Below, piece by piece: positions 45,958 to 53,621 of a stretch of 64,000 nucleotides of DNA; position 1 is the first letter of the stretch; every line of letters begins with the position of its first letter. The position numbers were made by a program, and so were the translations under genes. The DNA comes from CAVXJN01 sp963762165. GTDB lineage: Bacteria > Pseudomonadota > Gammaproteobacteria > JASBUN01. Under the pieces are notes generated by a model. It ran no database searches. It was not told the origin of the DNA and saw nothing but the letters and a program-made list of their open reading frames with translations. Location of the stretch: positions 682,001 through 746,000 of the forward strand of contig CAVXJN010000003.1 in NCBI GenBank assembly GCA_963762165.1, in the 5' to 3' direction.

Positions 45958-47490
45958 ATGCGAGCAGTTCCGGCAAGCAAGAACTTCGGGTCCCGCGTTG
46001 ATCCCTTATCTTCGCGCTGGTTAAATAAGTCGTTTCCCCGGTCAGCTGCCAAGGAGAGTATTCCGTTGCTTTACCGGCCCCTGTGGCTGCTGACCATGAC
46101 CATCGGCGTGGTGTTGGTCTTGATGCTTGGCTTGTTGCTGTACAGTTCTTGGCGCAATGCCGAGCAGCTGCAGCCTGTGCGCGAGCATCTCCAATACTTA
46201 GCGGTGTTCGAAAGCACCGGCGAGCAGGTCAACGAGCTGCTGGCGCAGGCGCTGGCAAGGGCGCGGCAGCCGGATGAAACCCAACTCAGTGCCGCGCTCG
46301 ACAACGTGCGCTATCTGCGTAAACGCGGCGGCTTGGCTGAGGACACCGCCGGGTGGCTCACCGAGGCGGAGCGCTCGCTTGCGCATCTCGGCAAGCACCC
46401 GGAGCAGGGTCTGGAGCAGGCCCGAGCCGCCTTGCACCAAGCCCATTTTGACGAACTCATGGCGCAGGAAGAAGTCGTGCGGCACTCGGCCCGGGTTTCG
46501 GTATCCGACACGCATACCGCGATCGGGCTTGCGATCCTGTTGGTTCTGGCGACCCTGCCGCTGCTGGTACTGCTGCGCAATCGGGTTTTACTTCCGTTGC
46601 ACAACCTCGGGTACCTGATGCGTCTGCTGGCGCGCCAGGACTATAGTTCGGCGCCGACGGCCTCTGTGGACCCGATGCTGCGGCCGCTGTTCGAGAACTA
46701 TAACCACATGGTCAACCGATTGATGGAACTGGAGACGGAGCATTCCAGTCGCGAGCGCTCGTTGCGCGACGAGGTTCGCGCCGCGACCCGCCTTCTGTTG
46801 CAGCAGCAACGGCGTCTGGCACGTTCGGAGCGCCTCGCCGCGGTGGGTGAAGTCTCTGCGAGCGTTGCCCATGAACTGCGCAACCCCCTCGCGGGCGCGC
46901 AAATGGCCTTGACCAACCTGCGGCGCGATTTGTCCGACCCGGACGCGGTGGAACGCATCGACTTGGTTTTGGGTGAACTGAAGCGCATTACCCAGCAGCT
47001 GAACGATCTGTTGCGCCAAGCGGCGCAAGACCCGGAACCGGCATCTTTGCTGCGGCTGCACGATACGGTCGATCAATTGCTGGCACTTTTGTCCCACCAA
47101 CTCGGTGACCGGCTGCAGTTGCGCAATGAAGTTCCGGAAGATTTGCGCTGTAGACTGCCGGAAGGTGGCGTGCGCCAGGCACTGTTGAATCTGGTGCAGA
47201 ACGCCGCGCAGGCGATCGGCGATCGAGACGGGACGGTGAAGGTGCGCGCACGCGTGGATAGCGGGCGTATCCTGGTCGACGTTTGCGACGACGGCCCTGG
47301 CATTCCCAACCAGCTGCTGGAGTCGGGTGTGCGGGCATTTGCAAGTTTCCGTGCCGGCGGTACCGGGCTGGGACTCGCCACAGTGCGACGCTTCGCGCGG
47401 GATGTGGGCGGCGATCTCGAACTGGCCAACCAGCCGGAAGGCGGCGCCTGCGTGACTTTGAATCTACCGGCTAGAGATACCGATGGCTAA
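45958..47490 (+). CDS. Membrane sensor histidine kinase
   Basis: 510 residues from the ATG at 45958, though the true start may lie slightly downstream. Two membrane spans (about 43-65 and 187-207) enclose a helical periplasmic sensor of about 120 residues rich in leucine and acidic residues. Then come a HAMP-like region, a coiled coil (255-295), and a HisKA domain with phospho-acceptor H305 in ASVAHELRNPLAG. The HATPase domain carries the N-box NLVQNAAQA, G1 DDGPGIP and G2 GGTGLGLA. It is an NtrB/AtoS-type kinase. Its stop overlaps the response-regulator start by 8 bp, so they form a two-component pair. Confidence 0.92.
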   Translation: MRAVPASKNFGSRVDPLSSRWLNKSFPRSAAKESIPLLYRPLWLLTMTIGVVLVLMLGLLLYSSWRNAEQLQPVREHLQYLAVFESTGEQVNELLAQALARARQPDETQLSAALDNVRYLRKRGGLAEDTAGWLTEAERSLAHLGKHPEQGLEQARAALHQAHFDELMAQEEVVRHSARVSVSDTHTAIGLAILLVLATLPLLVLLRNRVLLPLHNLGYLMRLLARQDYSSAPTASVDPMLRPLFENYNHMVNRLMELETEHSSRERSLRDEVRAATRLLLQQQRRLARSERLAAVGEVSASVAHELRNPLAGAQMALTNLRRDLSDPDAVERIDLVLGELKRITQQLNDLLRQAAQDPEPASLLRLHDTVDQLLALLSHQLGDRLQLRNEVPEDLRCRLPEGGVRQALLNLVQNAAQAIGDRDGTVKVRARVDSGRILVDVCDDGPGIPNQLLESGVRAFASFRAGGTGLGLATVRRFARDVGGDLELANQPEGGACVTLNLPARDTDG

Positions 47491-48895
47491 TTCCCTGCTG
47501 ATCATCGAAGACGAAGCGTTGTTGGGCACAGAGCTCAAGCGTCATTACGCGCGCACCGGTTGGGATGTCGTGCTCGCTGACAGCATTGCCAGCGCCCGGC
47601 GTCATATTGTCACCGAGGGTTTGGCGCCCCTGGTGGTGTTGTCGGACATGAGTCTGCCCGATGGCAATTCCCTGGATCTGCTCGACGAACTCCGTGAGCA
47701 GGAAAGCGGATCGGAATGGATCTTCCTCACCGGCTACGGTTCCGTGCCGGACTCCGTGCGCGCCTTGCAGCTCGGCGCCTATGACTTCCTGGAAAAGCCG
47801 TGTGATTTCGAACGCATCGACGTGGTGGTGGCAGGCGCCGCCCGCAGCGCCAAAGCCCAGCGGCGCCTGCACGATCGTGTGGCTGCCGCCACTTCGCGCT
47901 ACAGCCCGGAATCCTACGTAGGCAGCAGTCCAGCAGCGCAGCGCGTGCGAAATATGCTGCAAAAGCTGACCCAGGTTCCTTATACCGCGATCGTCATCAC
48001 GGGTGAAACCGGCACCGGCAAGGGAGTTGCCGCGCGCGTGCTCCATCACTGTGGGACGCGCCGGGAAGGTCCGATGATCGAGATCAATTGCTCGGCGCTG
48101 CCCCGCGAATTGTTGGAGTCGGAGTTGTTCGGGCACGAAGCGGGCGCCTTTACCGGCGCCAAGGGTCGGCGGCGCGGTCTGATCGAACAGGCGGACGGCG
48201 GCACCCTGTTTTTGGACGAAATCACGGAAATGGACCTCGACCTGCAGTCGAAACTGCTGAAGGCGATTGAAGACCGCCGGTTTTACCGGGTGGGTGGTGA
48301 ACGTGAAATCAAAGTGGACGTGCAGATTACCGCGGCCAGCAATCGCGATTTGGACGCGTGCGTCAGTGACGGTAGTTTTCGTGCCGACCTCTACCATCGT
48401 CTGAGCGTGTTCAAGTTGGCGTTGCCGCCCCTGCGTGACCGTAAAGACGACATCGCCGATCTGATCCCATTGTTCGTCGGTGAATTCAACGCCAAAGCCG
48501 GTAAGAACGTGCGCGTTATCCCCGACGAAGTCTGGAGCCGGGTGCGCGATTACGACTGGCCTGGAAACGTGCGTGAGTTGCGCAATGTGGTCGAACGCTG
48601 CGTGTTGTTTGCCGACGGCGAAGAGTTTCCTTTGCAGTGGTTGCAGCTCGGCGCCGCCGCGCTGCACCCGGAAGACGCCGGCGGTGGGGTCGCCGGAGCG
48701 TCGAGTTCGGGCGACGGCTTGACCATTCCACTGGATGGCAGCATGGCCTTGGACGACATGGATCGTTATATCATCGAGACCGTGCTGGTCCGCACCGACG
48801 GCAACGTCGCTGCAGCCGCGCGTGCCCTGGGTACGACGCGCGACACGCTACGCTACCGCATCCGCAAGTACGGCTTGCAAATGGAAAAGGCTTAG
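47483..48895 (+). CDS. Sigma-54-dependent NtrC-family response regulator
   Basis: 470 residues. Receiver domain 1-120 with the phospho-acceptor Asp in LSDMSLPDG and the conserved Lys in LEKPCD. AAA+ domain with Walker A GETGTGKG, the sigma-54 contact loop GAFTGA (ELFGHEAGAFTGAKGR), and Walker B GGTLFLDEI. The C-terminal Fis-type HTH is NVAAAARALGTTRDTLRYRIRKYGL. All elements needed to activate sigma-54 promoters are present. Two sigma-54 promoters with matching upstream boxes flank this gene, one before the kinase and one after, which makes them its likely targets. Confidence 0.95.
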   Translation: MANSLLIIEDEALLGTELKRHYARTGWDVVLADSIASARRHIVTEGLAPLVVLSDMSLPDGNSLDLLDELREQESGSEWIFLTGYGSVPDSVRALQLGAYDFLEKPCDFERIDVVVAGAARSAKAQRRLHDRVAAATSRYSPESYVGSSPAAQRVRNMLQKLTQVPYTAIVITGETGTGKGVAARVLHHCGTRREGPMIEINCSALPRELLESELFGHEAGAFTGAKGRRRGLIEQADGGTLFLDEITEMDLDLQSKLLKAIEDRRFYRVGGEREIKVDVQITAASNRDLDACVSDGSFRADLYHRLSVFKLALPPLRDRKDDIADLIPLFVGEFNAKAGKNVRVIPDEVWSRVRDYDWPGNVRELRNVVERCVLFADGEEFPLQWLQLGAAALHPEDAGGGVAGASSSGDGLTIPLDGSMALDDMDRYIIETVLVRTDGNVAAAARALGTTRDTLRYRIRKYGLQMEKA

Positions 48896-48901
48896 CCAAA
48901 G

Positions 48902-48937
48902 GGGTTATTTGACCCTTCAGGCTGGGGCAATTGCCCC
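48902..48937 (+). promoter_or_regulatory. Tandem activator boxes 3 and 4 upstream of the OmpA-family gene
   Basis: Box 3 GGGTTATTTGACCC at 48902-48915 and box 4 GGGGCAATTGCCCC at 48924-48937, 22 bp apart start to start. Each matches box 2 at 12 of 14 positions. Box 4 is a perfect palindrome. The gap to the -24 GG at 49003 is 65 bp, close to the 62 bp at the kinase promoter. Box 4 followed by GAATTTT could alternatively be a weak terminator for the regulator gene. Confidence 0.68.
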
Positions 48938-49000
48938 GAATTTTCGCTCCCCTGATACTCCCGTTCGGTCCATTCCTCCTAATTTCAGTGGTTTATGTCT

Positions 49001-49017
49001 TTGGCACTGATTGTGCA
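49001..49017 (+). promoter_or_regulatory. Sigma-54 promoter of the OmpA/BON operon
   Basis: TTGGCACTGATTGTGCA: -24 TTGGCAC and -12 GTGC, with GG (49003-49004) and GC (49015-49016) 10 bases apart. Start point near 49028, giving an untranslated leader of about 80 bases before the OmpA-family ATG. Confidence 0.7.
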
Positions 49018-49108
49018 CTTATGAAAGCTATGGATGCCTTCATCGCGAGGGCAACTCCAAACGGAGTCAGATCCGGTCACTTTCATCAGAGGGAAACAGG
49101 AGTACTTC

Positions 49109-49798
49109 ATGGATACTAAAACCATTCGCAACATTTCTGTCCGTAAGTTGGCGCTGGCGGGTGCCGTGGCCGCATGTATGGCCGGCGTGTCCGCGCAAGC
49201 AGCCGACAACCCGACCAAGCAGGGCTATGTGCTGAGCAGCAACGGCTCCGTGGTACAAAGCAATTTCGGCGAATGTGTGCACACCAACTCGTGGAAGCCG
49301 AACATGGCGATTCCCGGTTGCGATGGCTACGTCGAGAAGGTCGAGCCTGCTGCCGCCGGTCCGGAGCCAATTCAGATGGCGGCCGTGACGCCTCCGCAAC
49401 AGCCGACCCTGGAAAACGTCACTTTGAACGTCGAAACCTTGTTCGAGTTCGACAAGGCGACGCTGCGTCCGGAAGCACGCGAGAAGCTGGACCAGATCGC
49501 AGACCGCCTGGGTAACTACCCGGTCGTGACCGACGTCCAGGTCCTGGGCTACACGGACCGCATCGGCACCGACAAGTACAACGAAGATCTTTCCCGTCGT
49601 CGTGCGAAAGCCGTTGCCGACTACCTGAGCTCGCGTGCCCAGGCCGGCCAGAGCAACATGCAGGTCGAAGGCAAGGGTGAGTCCAATCCCGTTGTCACCT
49701 GCGAGAACCAGGGTTCGCGGGATAAGCTGATCCAGTGTCTGCAGCCCAATCGCCGGGTTGAAGTCAACATTTCGGCCCGCGAGTACCAGTCGAAGTAA
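49109..49798 (+). CDS. OmpA-family outer-membrane protein
   Basis: 229 residues from the ATG at 49109, with CAGGAG upstream. Signal peptide to about residue 33 (VSAQA cleaved before AD). Then a short N-terminal region with two cysteines (FGECVHTNSWKPNMAIPGCDGYV), common in OmpA proteins of beta/gammaproteobacteria, a proline-rich linker, and the OmpA C-terminal peptidoglycan-binding domain (FEFDKATLRPEAREKLDQIA; GYTDRIGTDKYNEDLSRRRAKAVADYL; ends NRRVEVNI). No eight-strand barrel is present. It is the first gene of the envelope operon and lies behind a sigma-54 promoter. Confidence 0.9.
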   Translation: MDTKTIRNISVRKLALAGAVAACMAGVSAQAADNPTKQGYVLSSNGSVVQSNFGECVHTNSWKPNMAIPGCDGYVEKVEPAAAGPEPIQMAAVTPPQQPTLENVTLNVETLFEFDKATLRPEAREKLDQIADRLGNYPVVTDVQVLGYTDRIGTDKYNEDLSRRRAKAVADYLSSRAQAGQSNMQVEGKGESNPVVTCENQGSRDKLIQCLQPNRRVEVNISAREYQSK

Positions 49799-49807
49799 CG
49801 CGCACAG

Positions 49808-50653
49808 ATGTTGAGTAGTACGCGCGTGCGCGCTGCGGTATCGGCATGCGCCCTGGCAGTTTGCCTGGGCGCATTGTCGTTCCCTGTGTCCGCGACCGAC
49901 GACGCCGAGCGCCATTCCGATTTATGGCTGAAGGCGTCGCTGGTCACTACTTATGCGCTCAATCAGCATCTCAATCCGTTTGCCATACATGTGGACGTCA
50001 AGGACGGCGTTGCCACGCTAAGCGGGGTGGTCGATAGCAGTGTCGACAAGGATCTCGCCGGAGAATTGGCGAAAGGCGTCGACGGGGTTCGTGAGGTCGA
50101 TAACCGCCTGCAAGTGAAAAGCGATAGCGGTGATCGCGAACCCAGTAGCTTTATGGAAAAGGTTGATGACGCGAACATCACCGCCAAGGTCAAGTCGCAG
50201 CTTTTATGGAACAGCAATACGCAAGGAATGCGAATGGACGTCGACACGCAGAACGGCGTTGTGACGCTGCGAGGCGTGGTGGCTTCGGCCGAGGAAGCAG
50301 AGCTCGCTGCGCAGATCGCGCGCAACACCAGCGGCGTGAAGCAGGTGAACAACCGGCTTGAGGTCAACCCCGGCCAGATGCCGATTGAGCGGCAGGCCGA
50401 GCAAACCGCATTGAATCTGAAAGGCGAACTGAGTGATGCATGGATTACGACAAAGGTGAAAACATCACTGCTGTACAACCGCGGTGTCGATGCTGCGTCC
50501 ATCGATGTGCGCACGGAAAACCATGTGGTCACATTGAGCGGCGAAGTCCGCGGTAGTTATGAAGTCAAGCGCGCCGGGCAGATTGCCGGCGGCATCGTCG
50601 GCGTGCGTCGAGTGCAGAACGACTTGCGTATTACCGGCAATCAGCACGACTGA
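49808..50653 (+). CDS. Triple-BON-domain periplasmic protein (OsmY-like)
   Basis: 281 residues. Signal peptide to about residue 29, then three BON domains at about 37-104, 118-190 and 207-277, each with the pattern TxKVKxxLL ... V.V..GVVTLSG.V.S..E...A..IA..V.GV..V.N.L.V. BON domains bind phospholipid; OsmY is a stress-induced periplasmic chaperone with two, so three is larger than usual. It begins 9 bp after the OmpA-family stop, so it belongs to the same operon. Confidence 0.9.
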   Translation: MLSSTRVRAAVSACALAVCLGALSFPVSATDDAERHSDLWLKASLVTTYALNQHLNPFAIHVDVKDGVATLSGVVDSSVDKDLAGELAKGVDGVREVDNRLQVKSDSGDREPSSFMEKVDDANITAKVKSQLLWNSNTQGMRMDVDTQNGVVTLRGVVASAEEAELAAQIARNTSGVKQVNNRLEVNPGQMPIERQAEQTALNLKGELSDAWITTKVKTSLLYNRGVDAASIDVRTENHVVTLSGEVRGSYEVKRAGQIAGGIVGVRRVQNDLRITGNQHD

Positions 50654-50679
50654 TTTGCTGAACAAGGAACATCATTGGC

Positions 50680-50811
50680 ATGGAAATCATTTTTATACAG
50701 CCAATTGTGGCGCTCATCGCGGGGATATTGATCCTGATCTTCCCCCGTTTGTTGAGCTATATCGTCGCAGCTTACCTGATCGTTACGGGAGTCGTGGGGT
50801 TGCTCGGTTGA
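50680..50811 (+). CDS. DUF3096 small membrane protein
   Basis: 43 residues. It is almost entirely hydrophobic (core QPIVALIAGILILIFPRLLS, then YIVAAYLIVTGVVGLLG), which is the DUF3096 family pattern of two short spans around an FPR turn. AAGGA lies 11 bases upstream. The function is unknown; such peptides are often found with stress and envelope genes. It lies 26 bp after the BON gene. Confidence 0.8.
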   Translation: MEIIFIQPIVALIAGILILIFPRLLSYIVAAYLIVTGVVGLLG

Positions 50812-50870
50812 ATTTGGCGAGCCCGTGCAGCTGCGGCAAGGTAAATAAAGGCAACCAGGAGAAAACTCTC

Positions 50871-51062
50871 ATGTGGAAAACCGCTCTATTCGCTCTGCTG
50901 TTGTCCTTTGGGGCGGCGGGCGCACTCACTGCTTGTGACACCAACGACGGGCCTGCCGAACAGGCCGGCGAGAAAGTCGACAATGCAGTGGAGCACGCTG
51001 GCGATAAGATGGAACAAGCAGGCGACAAGATGGAAGAAAAGGCTGACGAAGCCAAGCAGTAA
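50871..51062 (+). CDS. Small lipoprotein with heptad-like repeats
   Basis: 63 residues. Lipobox LTAC after MWKTALFALLLSFGAAGA; the mature part of about 42 residues is a charged amphipathic helix with repeats of the type AGDKMEQAGDKMEEKADEA. It looks like a Lpp- or entericidin-like surface peptide but does not fit a named family. SD AGGAGA upstream. It is the last gene of the OmpA/BON operon. Confidence 0.75.
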   Translation: MWKTALFALLLSFGAAGALTACDTNDGPAEQAGEKVDNAVEHAGDKMEQAGDKMEEKADEAKQ

Positions 51063-51070
51063 CCCTGAGC

Positions 51071-51105
51071 GCGTCCGCGATTTGCCGGGTGGCGATCGCG
51101 GACGC
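51071..51105. terminator. Stem-loop at the end of the OmpA/BON operon
   Basis: A perfect 11-bp inverted repeat (GCGTCCGCGAT at 51071-51081, ATCGCGGACGC at 51095-51105) with a 13-base loop, beginning 8 bp after the lipoprotein stop. No T-run follows. It sits between convergent transcripts and probably marks or protects the end of the operon. Confidence 0.45.
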
Positions 51106-51121
51106 ATGGGTGTTTGCGAGG

Positions 51122-52327
51122 TCAGATTTCGAATCGTATCAGCGGCACATGCATTTCCTCTGCGCTGACGCCGCCATGCACGCCCACCTGAACCACTTTC
51201 TGCTCTCCCGGCAAACGGTCCCGGATCACCCACCGGTCACGCATCAGTACCAAGTAGTCGCCTATGCGTCGGCTGATTTCGCTGTGCGCGCGGCCCGTTC
51301 CCAGCAGGCCTGAAGCTAGCAATTGCGATCGGCTTACCAGCGCGCATTGGTCGGCCAACTCATTCCCGACATATTGTTCGAAGTGCCGCGCGGCGTCAGC
51401 ATGCACGTAACAAAACGCAGCACGCGGCTCGCCGCACAGCGGCAGCGTCAGGCATTGACCCAGTTCCGGGTGCTCGTCGATTTCCAGCGTGAATTCGGGT
51501 GCAGTATCGATATGGCCGTGATCGGCGCACAGCAGTACCAGCGTCTCGCCGTCTGCCGCCGTATCCAGGAATCGATCCAATTCGGTACCCAGGTCGGCGA
51601 AATGGGCGGCTACCGGCTCGCTTCTGGTGCCGTGACGATGGCAGAGGCTATCGAGTTCCGGCCAGTAGGCATACACATACCGTCGCGATGCCGGCATCTG
51701 CAGGGCGTTACGTACGGCGGCGAAATAGCCTTTCAGGTCCCGATACGGAAATTGCCGCGCGGCCCCGGTGGTCGCGCGACTGTAATCGGAATCCGCGAGG
51801 TAATGCGGTGTGACCACCGCGCACGCCGCTTGCATGCGCTCGAATACATTGGGCCAATGGAATATCTGCAGCGGATCGATGCCCGCCGCGCTATAGGCGG
51901 GTCCGCCGTGGCGCGGTCGAAAAGGCAAGACCGTGGCGACACTACCCAATTCCCGCAGAAACGTGAACCAGCCGGTCAGGCCATGCTCATACGGGCTCAT
52001 GCCGGTGAGGTAACTGGTAATCGCGCTGGCCGTGGTGCTGGGGAATACCGAGGTCAGGCGGGCATGCAAACCGTCGGCGATTACATTCGGTTGCTGGCGC
52101 TGCAGGAACTCAAAACCCAGCCCGTCGATCAGCAACAGCACCACATTGCGGTAACGCGCGACTGCAGCGCCACTGAGCGCCGTGCACTCGGGGTGTAGCG
52201 CGTTACCGCCCAGGCCCGCCACCAGACTGCTGACCAGGTTGACGATACCGCTGCCGCCGTAATCCGGTGGTGAGGTGACCTCCGCGAGCCAAGCGGACGC
52301 AGGTACGGATGGTTGTGAGTCGTGCAT
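51122..52327 (-). CDS. Alkaline-phosphatase-superfamily phosphodiesterase
   Basis: 401 residues without a signal peptide. Type I phosphodiesterase/nucleotide pyrophosphatase pattern: VVLLLIDGLGFEFL (metal Asp), TSVFPSTTASAITSYLTGMSPYEHGL (Thr nucleophile region), YWPELDSLCHRHG, LCADHGHIDT (metal Asp/His) and VGVHGGVSAEEMHVPLI (metal His). It hydrolyses phosphodiester or pyrophosphate bonds; the substrate is unknown. It converges on the OmpA/BON operon. Confidence 0.85.
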   Translation of the reverse strand: MHDSQPSVPASAWLAEVTSPPDYGGSGIVNLVSSLVAGLGGNALHPECTALSGAAVARYRNVVLLLIDGLGFEFLQRQQPNVIADGLHARLTSVFPSTTASAITSYLTGMSPYEHGLTGWFTFLRELGSVATVLPFRPRHGGPAYSAAGIDPLQIFHWPNVFERMQAACAVVTPHYLADSDYSRATTGAARQFPYRDLKGYFAAVRNALQMPASRRYVYAYWPELDSLCHRHGTRSEPVAAHFADLGTELDRFLDTAADGETLVLLCADHGHIDTAPEFTLEIDEHPELGQCLTLPLCGEPRAAFCYVHADAARHFEQYVGNELADQCALVSRSQLLASGLLGTGRAHSEISRRIGDYLVLMRDRWVIRDRLPGEQKVVQVGVHGGVSAEEMHVPLIRFEI

Positions 52328-52409
52328 GGGTCGACCCTAAGGGTTCCGGCGCCCGGCGCCAAGCGCGCTTGTCGTCGGGCGCCGACCGAGCTCTCGATTT
52401 CGCCTCGAA

Positions 52410-53117
52410 TCAGTGTGGCTCGGCCCGCGCGACGCACCAGACATCCACTTGCCGGGCGCCACCGGCGCGCAACGTTCGGGCCAGGGCTTGGGCCGTGCTG
52501 GCCGTGGTCATGACGTCGTCGACGATGGCCACATGGGAGCCCGGAACAGCGCCCCGCAAGCCGAACGCACCCCGCACGTTGGCGCTTCGTTCGCGGCGGT
52601 TGAGCAGGCTTTGGCTGTCGGTGGCGCGGATGCGCGTGCAACAACGCGACGCCAGCGGGATACCGAACAGCCGCGCGGCGGGTCGGGCCAGTTCGATGGC
52701 TTGGTTGAAGCCCCGCTGCCGTTGGCGGCCAGGGTGCAACGGCACCGGAATCAAAGCGTCCGGCGGTGGCAGATTCCGGTTCAGGACCGCGCGCGCCAAC
52801 AAGTTGCCCAACACGCGGGCGAACTGCAACTGCTGATTGAACTTCAAGCCGCAGATGAGCGCATCCACCGGGCGCTGATAGTGGAGTGCGGCAATGGTAT
52901 TCTGGAACGCGGGCGGCCGGCGCAGGCACGTGCCGCAAACCAGCGCATCGGAGGTGGCCAGCGGCCGCGCGCATCGGACGCAGGCGCGCCGCAGCCACGG
53001 CAGGTCGCGCTCGCAGTCAGGGCACAGGTCCTGCTGCCCCTGGCCGCTGCCGCCGCACAGCACACAGCTGCCGGGGAATAGCAGCGCTTGTACAAACCTT
53101 GTACAATTGTTGACCAT
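52410..53117 (-). CDS. comF: ComF-family phosphoribosyltransferase-like protein
   Basis: 235 residues. The N-terminal zinc ribbon has two CxxC pairs (CVLCGG ... CPDCERD and CVRCARPL ... CGTCL). The phosphoribosyltransferase domain has IPVPLHPGRQRQRGFNQ and the PRPP loop VAIVDDVMTTAST. ComF (GntX) proteins take part in DNA uptake or use of DNA as nutrient. The start may be a few residues downstream. It is divergent from the biotin operon and shares a 99-bp control region with it. Confidence 0.88.
   Translation of the reverse strand: MVNNCTRFVQALLFPGSCVLCGGSGQGQQDLCPDCERDLPWLRRACVRCARPLATSDALVCGTCLRRPPAFQNTIAALHYQRPVDALICGLKFNQQLQFARVLGNLLARAVLNRNLPPPDALIPVPLHPGRQRQRGFNQAIELARPAARLFGIPLASRCCTRIRATDSQSLLNRRERSANVRGAFGLRGAVPGSHVAIVDDVMTTASTAQALARTLRAGGARQVDVWCVARAEPH
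53088..53106. repeat. Tandem TTGTACAA palindromes
   Basis: Two perfect TTGTACAA palindromes at 53088-53095 and 53099-53106, 11 bp apart centre to centre. They lie at the comF start and next to the BirA-type operator. They could be an operator for an unknown regulator. Confidence 0.4.
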
Positions 53118-53139
53118 TGATATCCCTATCGGTTGACAG
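53107..53139 (+). promoter_or_regulatory. BirA-type biotin operator
   Basis: TTGTTGACC at 53107-53115 and GGTTGACAG at 53131-53139, separated by exactly 15 bases. This fits the bipartite BirA box TTGTAAACC-N15-GGTTTACAA at 14 of 18 positions. It lies between comF and the biotin operon and its right half overlaps the -35 element of the promoter, so biotin-charged BirA would block transcription. Confidence 0.65.
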
Positions 53140-53160
53140 CCCGCGGCGACCCGCTACCAT
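53133..53160 (+). promoter_or_regulatory. Sigma-70 promoter of the biotin operon
   Basis: TTGACA at 53133-53138 and TACCAT at 53155-53160 with 16 bp between. It begins inside the right half of the BirA box and lies 57 bp before the first gene. Confidence 0.6.
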
Positions 53161-53216
53161 GACGCGGTTTCCGGGATGCCAGCCGACCCGGTTTAGCGTC
53201 ACGAGGTCCTGTTCCA

Positions 53217-53621
53217 ATGACTGAAGCCACTGCCACGGCCGCCACCACCCATATCACCGGGCGCTCGGCCCGATTTGCAGCGTCCCTGTTCAACTATGGC
53301 TGCATCGCCGCCATTGTGCTGCCGGTGCCCCTCGGCCTGCTTTGGCTGGGCGGGTCGATGGTGGTGTACGCCATGAACCGGCACCATCCCAATCCCAAGG
53401 TCGGCAATTATACCCAGCGCATGGCGTACGTGTTCTACGGCGTTGCCGGGTTGTTCGTGGCGGTGGCCATTTTCTTTTCCGGAACTTCCTGGGTGCCCTA
53501 CGCCGTGGCCTGGGTCATCGGCGCCTTGGCCGTGATCCCGTTTTCGCTGCTCGAGTTGTGGCGAATCCGCCGCGAGTCCTGGGAAGACCTGTATCTCGAA
53601 AGCCAGCCGGAGCAAATCTGA
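53217..53621 (+). CDS. Small membrane protein leading the biotin operon
   Basis: 134 residues with three predicted spans (GCIAAIVLPVPLGLLWLGGSMVVYAM; MAYVFYGVAGLFVAVAIFF; VPYAVAWVIGALAVIPFSLL) and a polar tail WRIRRESWEDLYLE. No family recognised. Its stop overlaps the bioB start (TGATG), so it is translated together with biotin synthase. That position behind the BirA box suggests a biotin-linked role, but it could be a passenger. Confidence 0.75.
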   Translation: MTEATATAATTHITGRSARFAASLFNYGCIAAIVLPVPLGLLWLGGSMVVYAMNRHHPNPKVGNYTQRMAYVFYGVAGLFVAVAIFFSGTSWVPYAVAWVIGALAVIPFSLLELWRIRRESWEDLYLESQPEQI

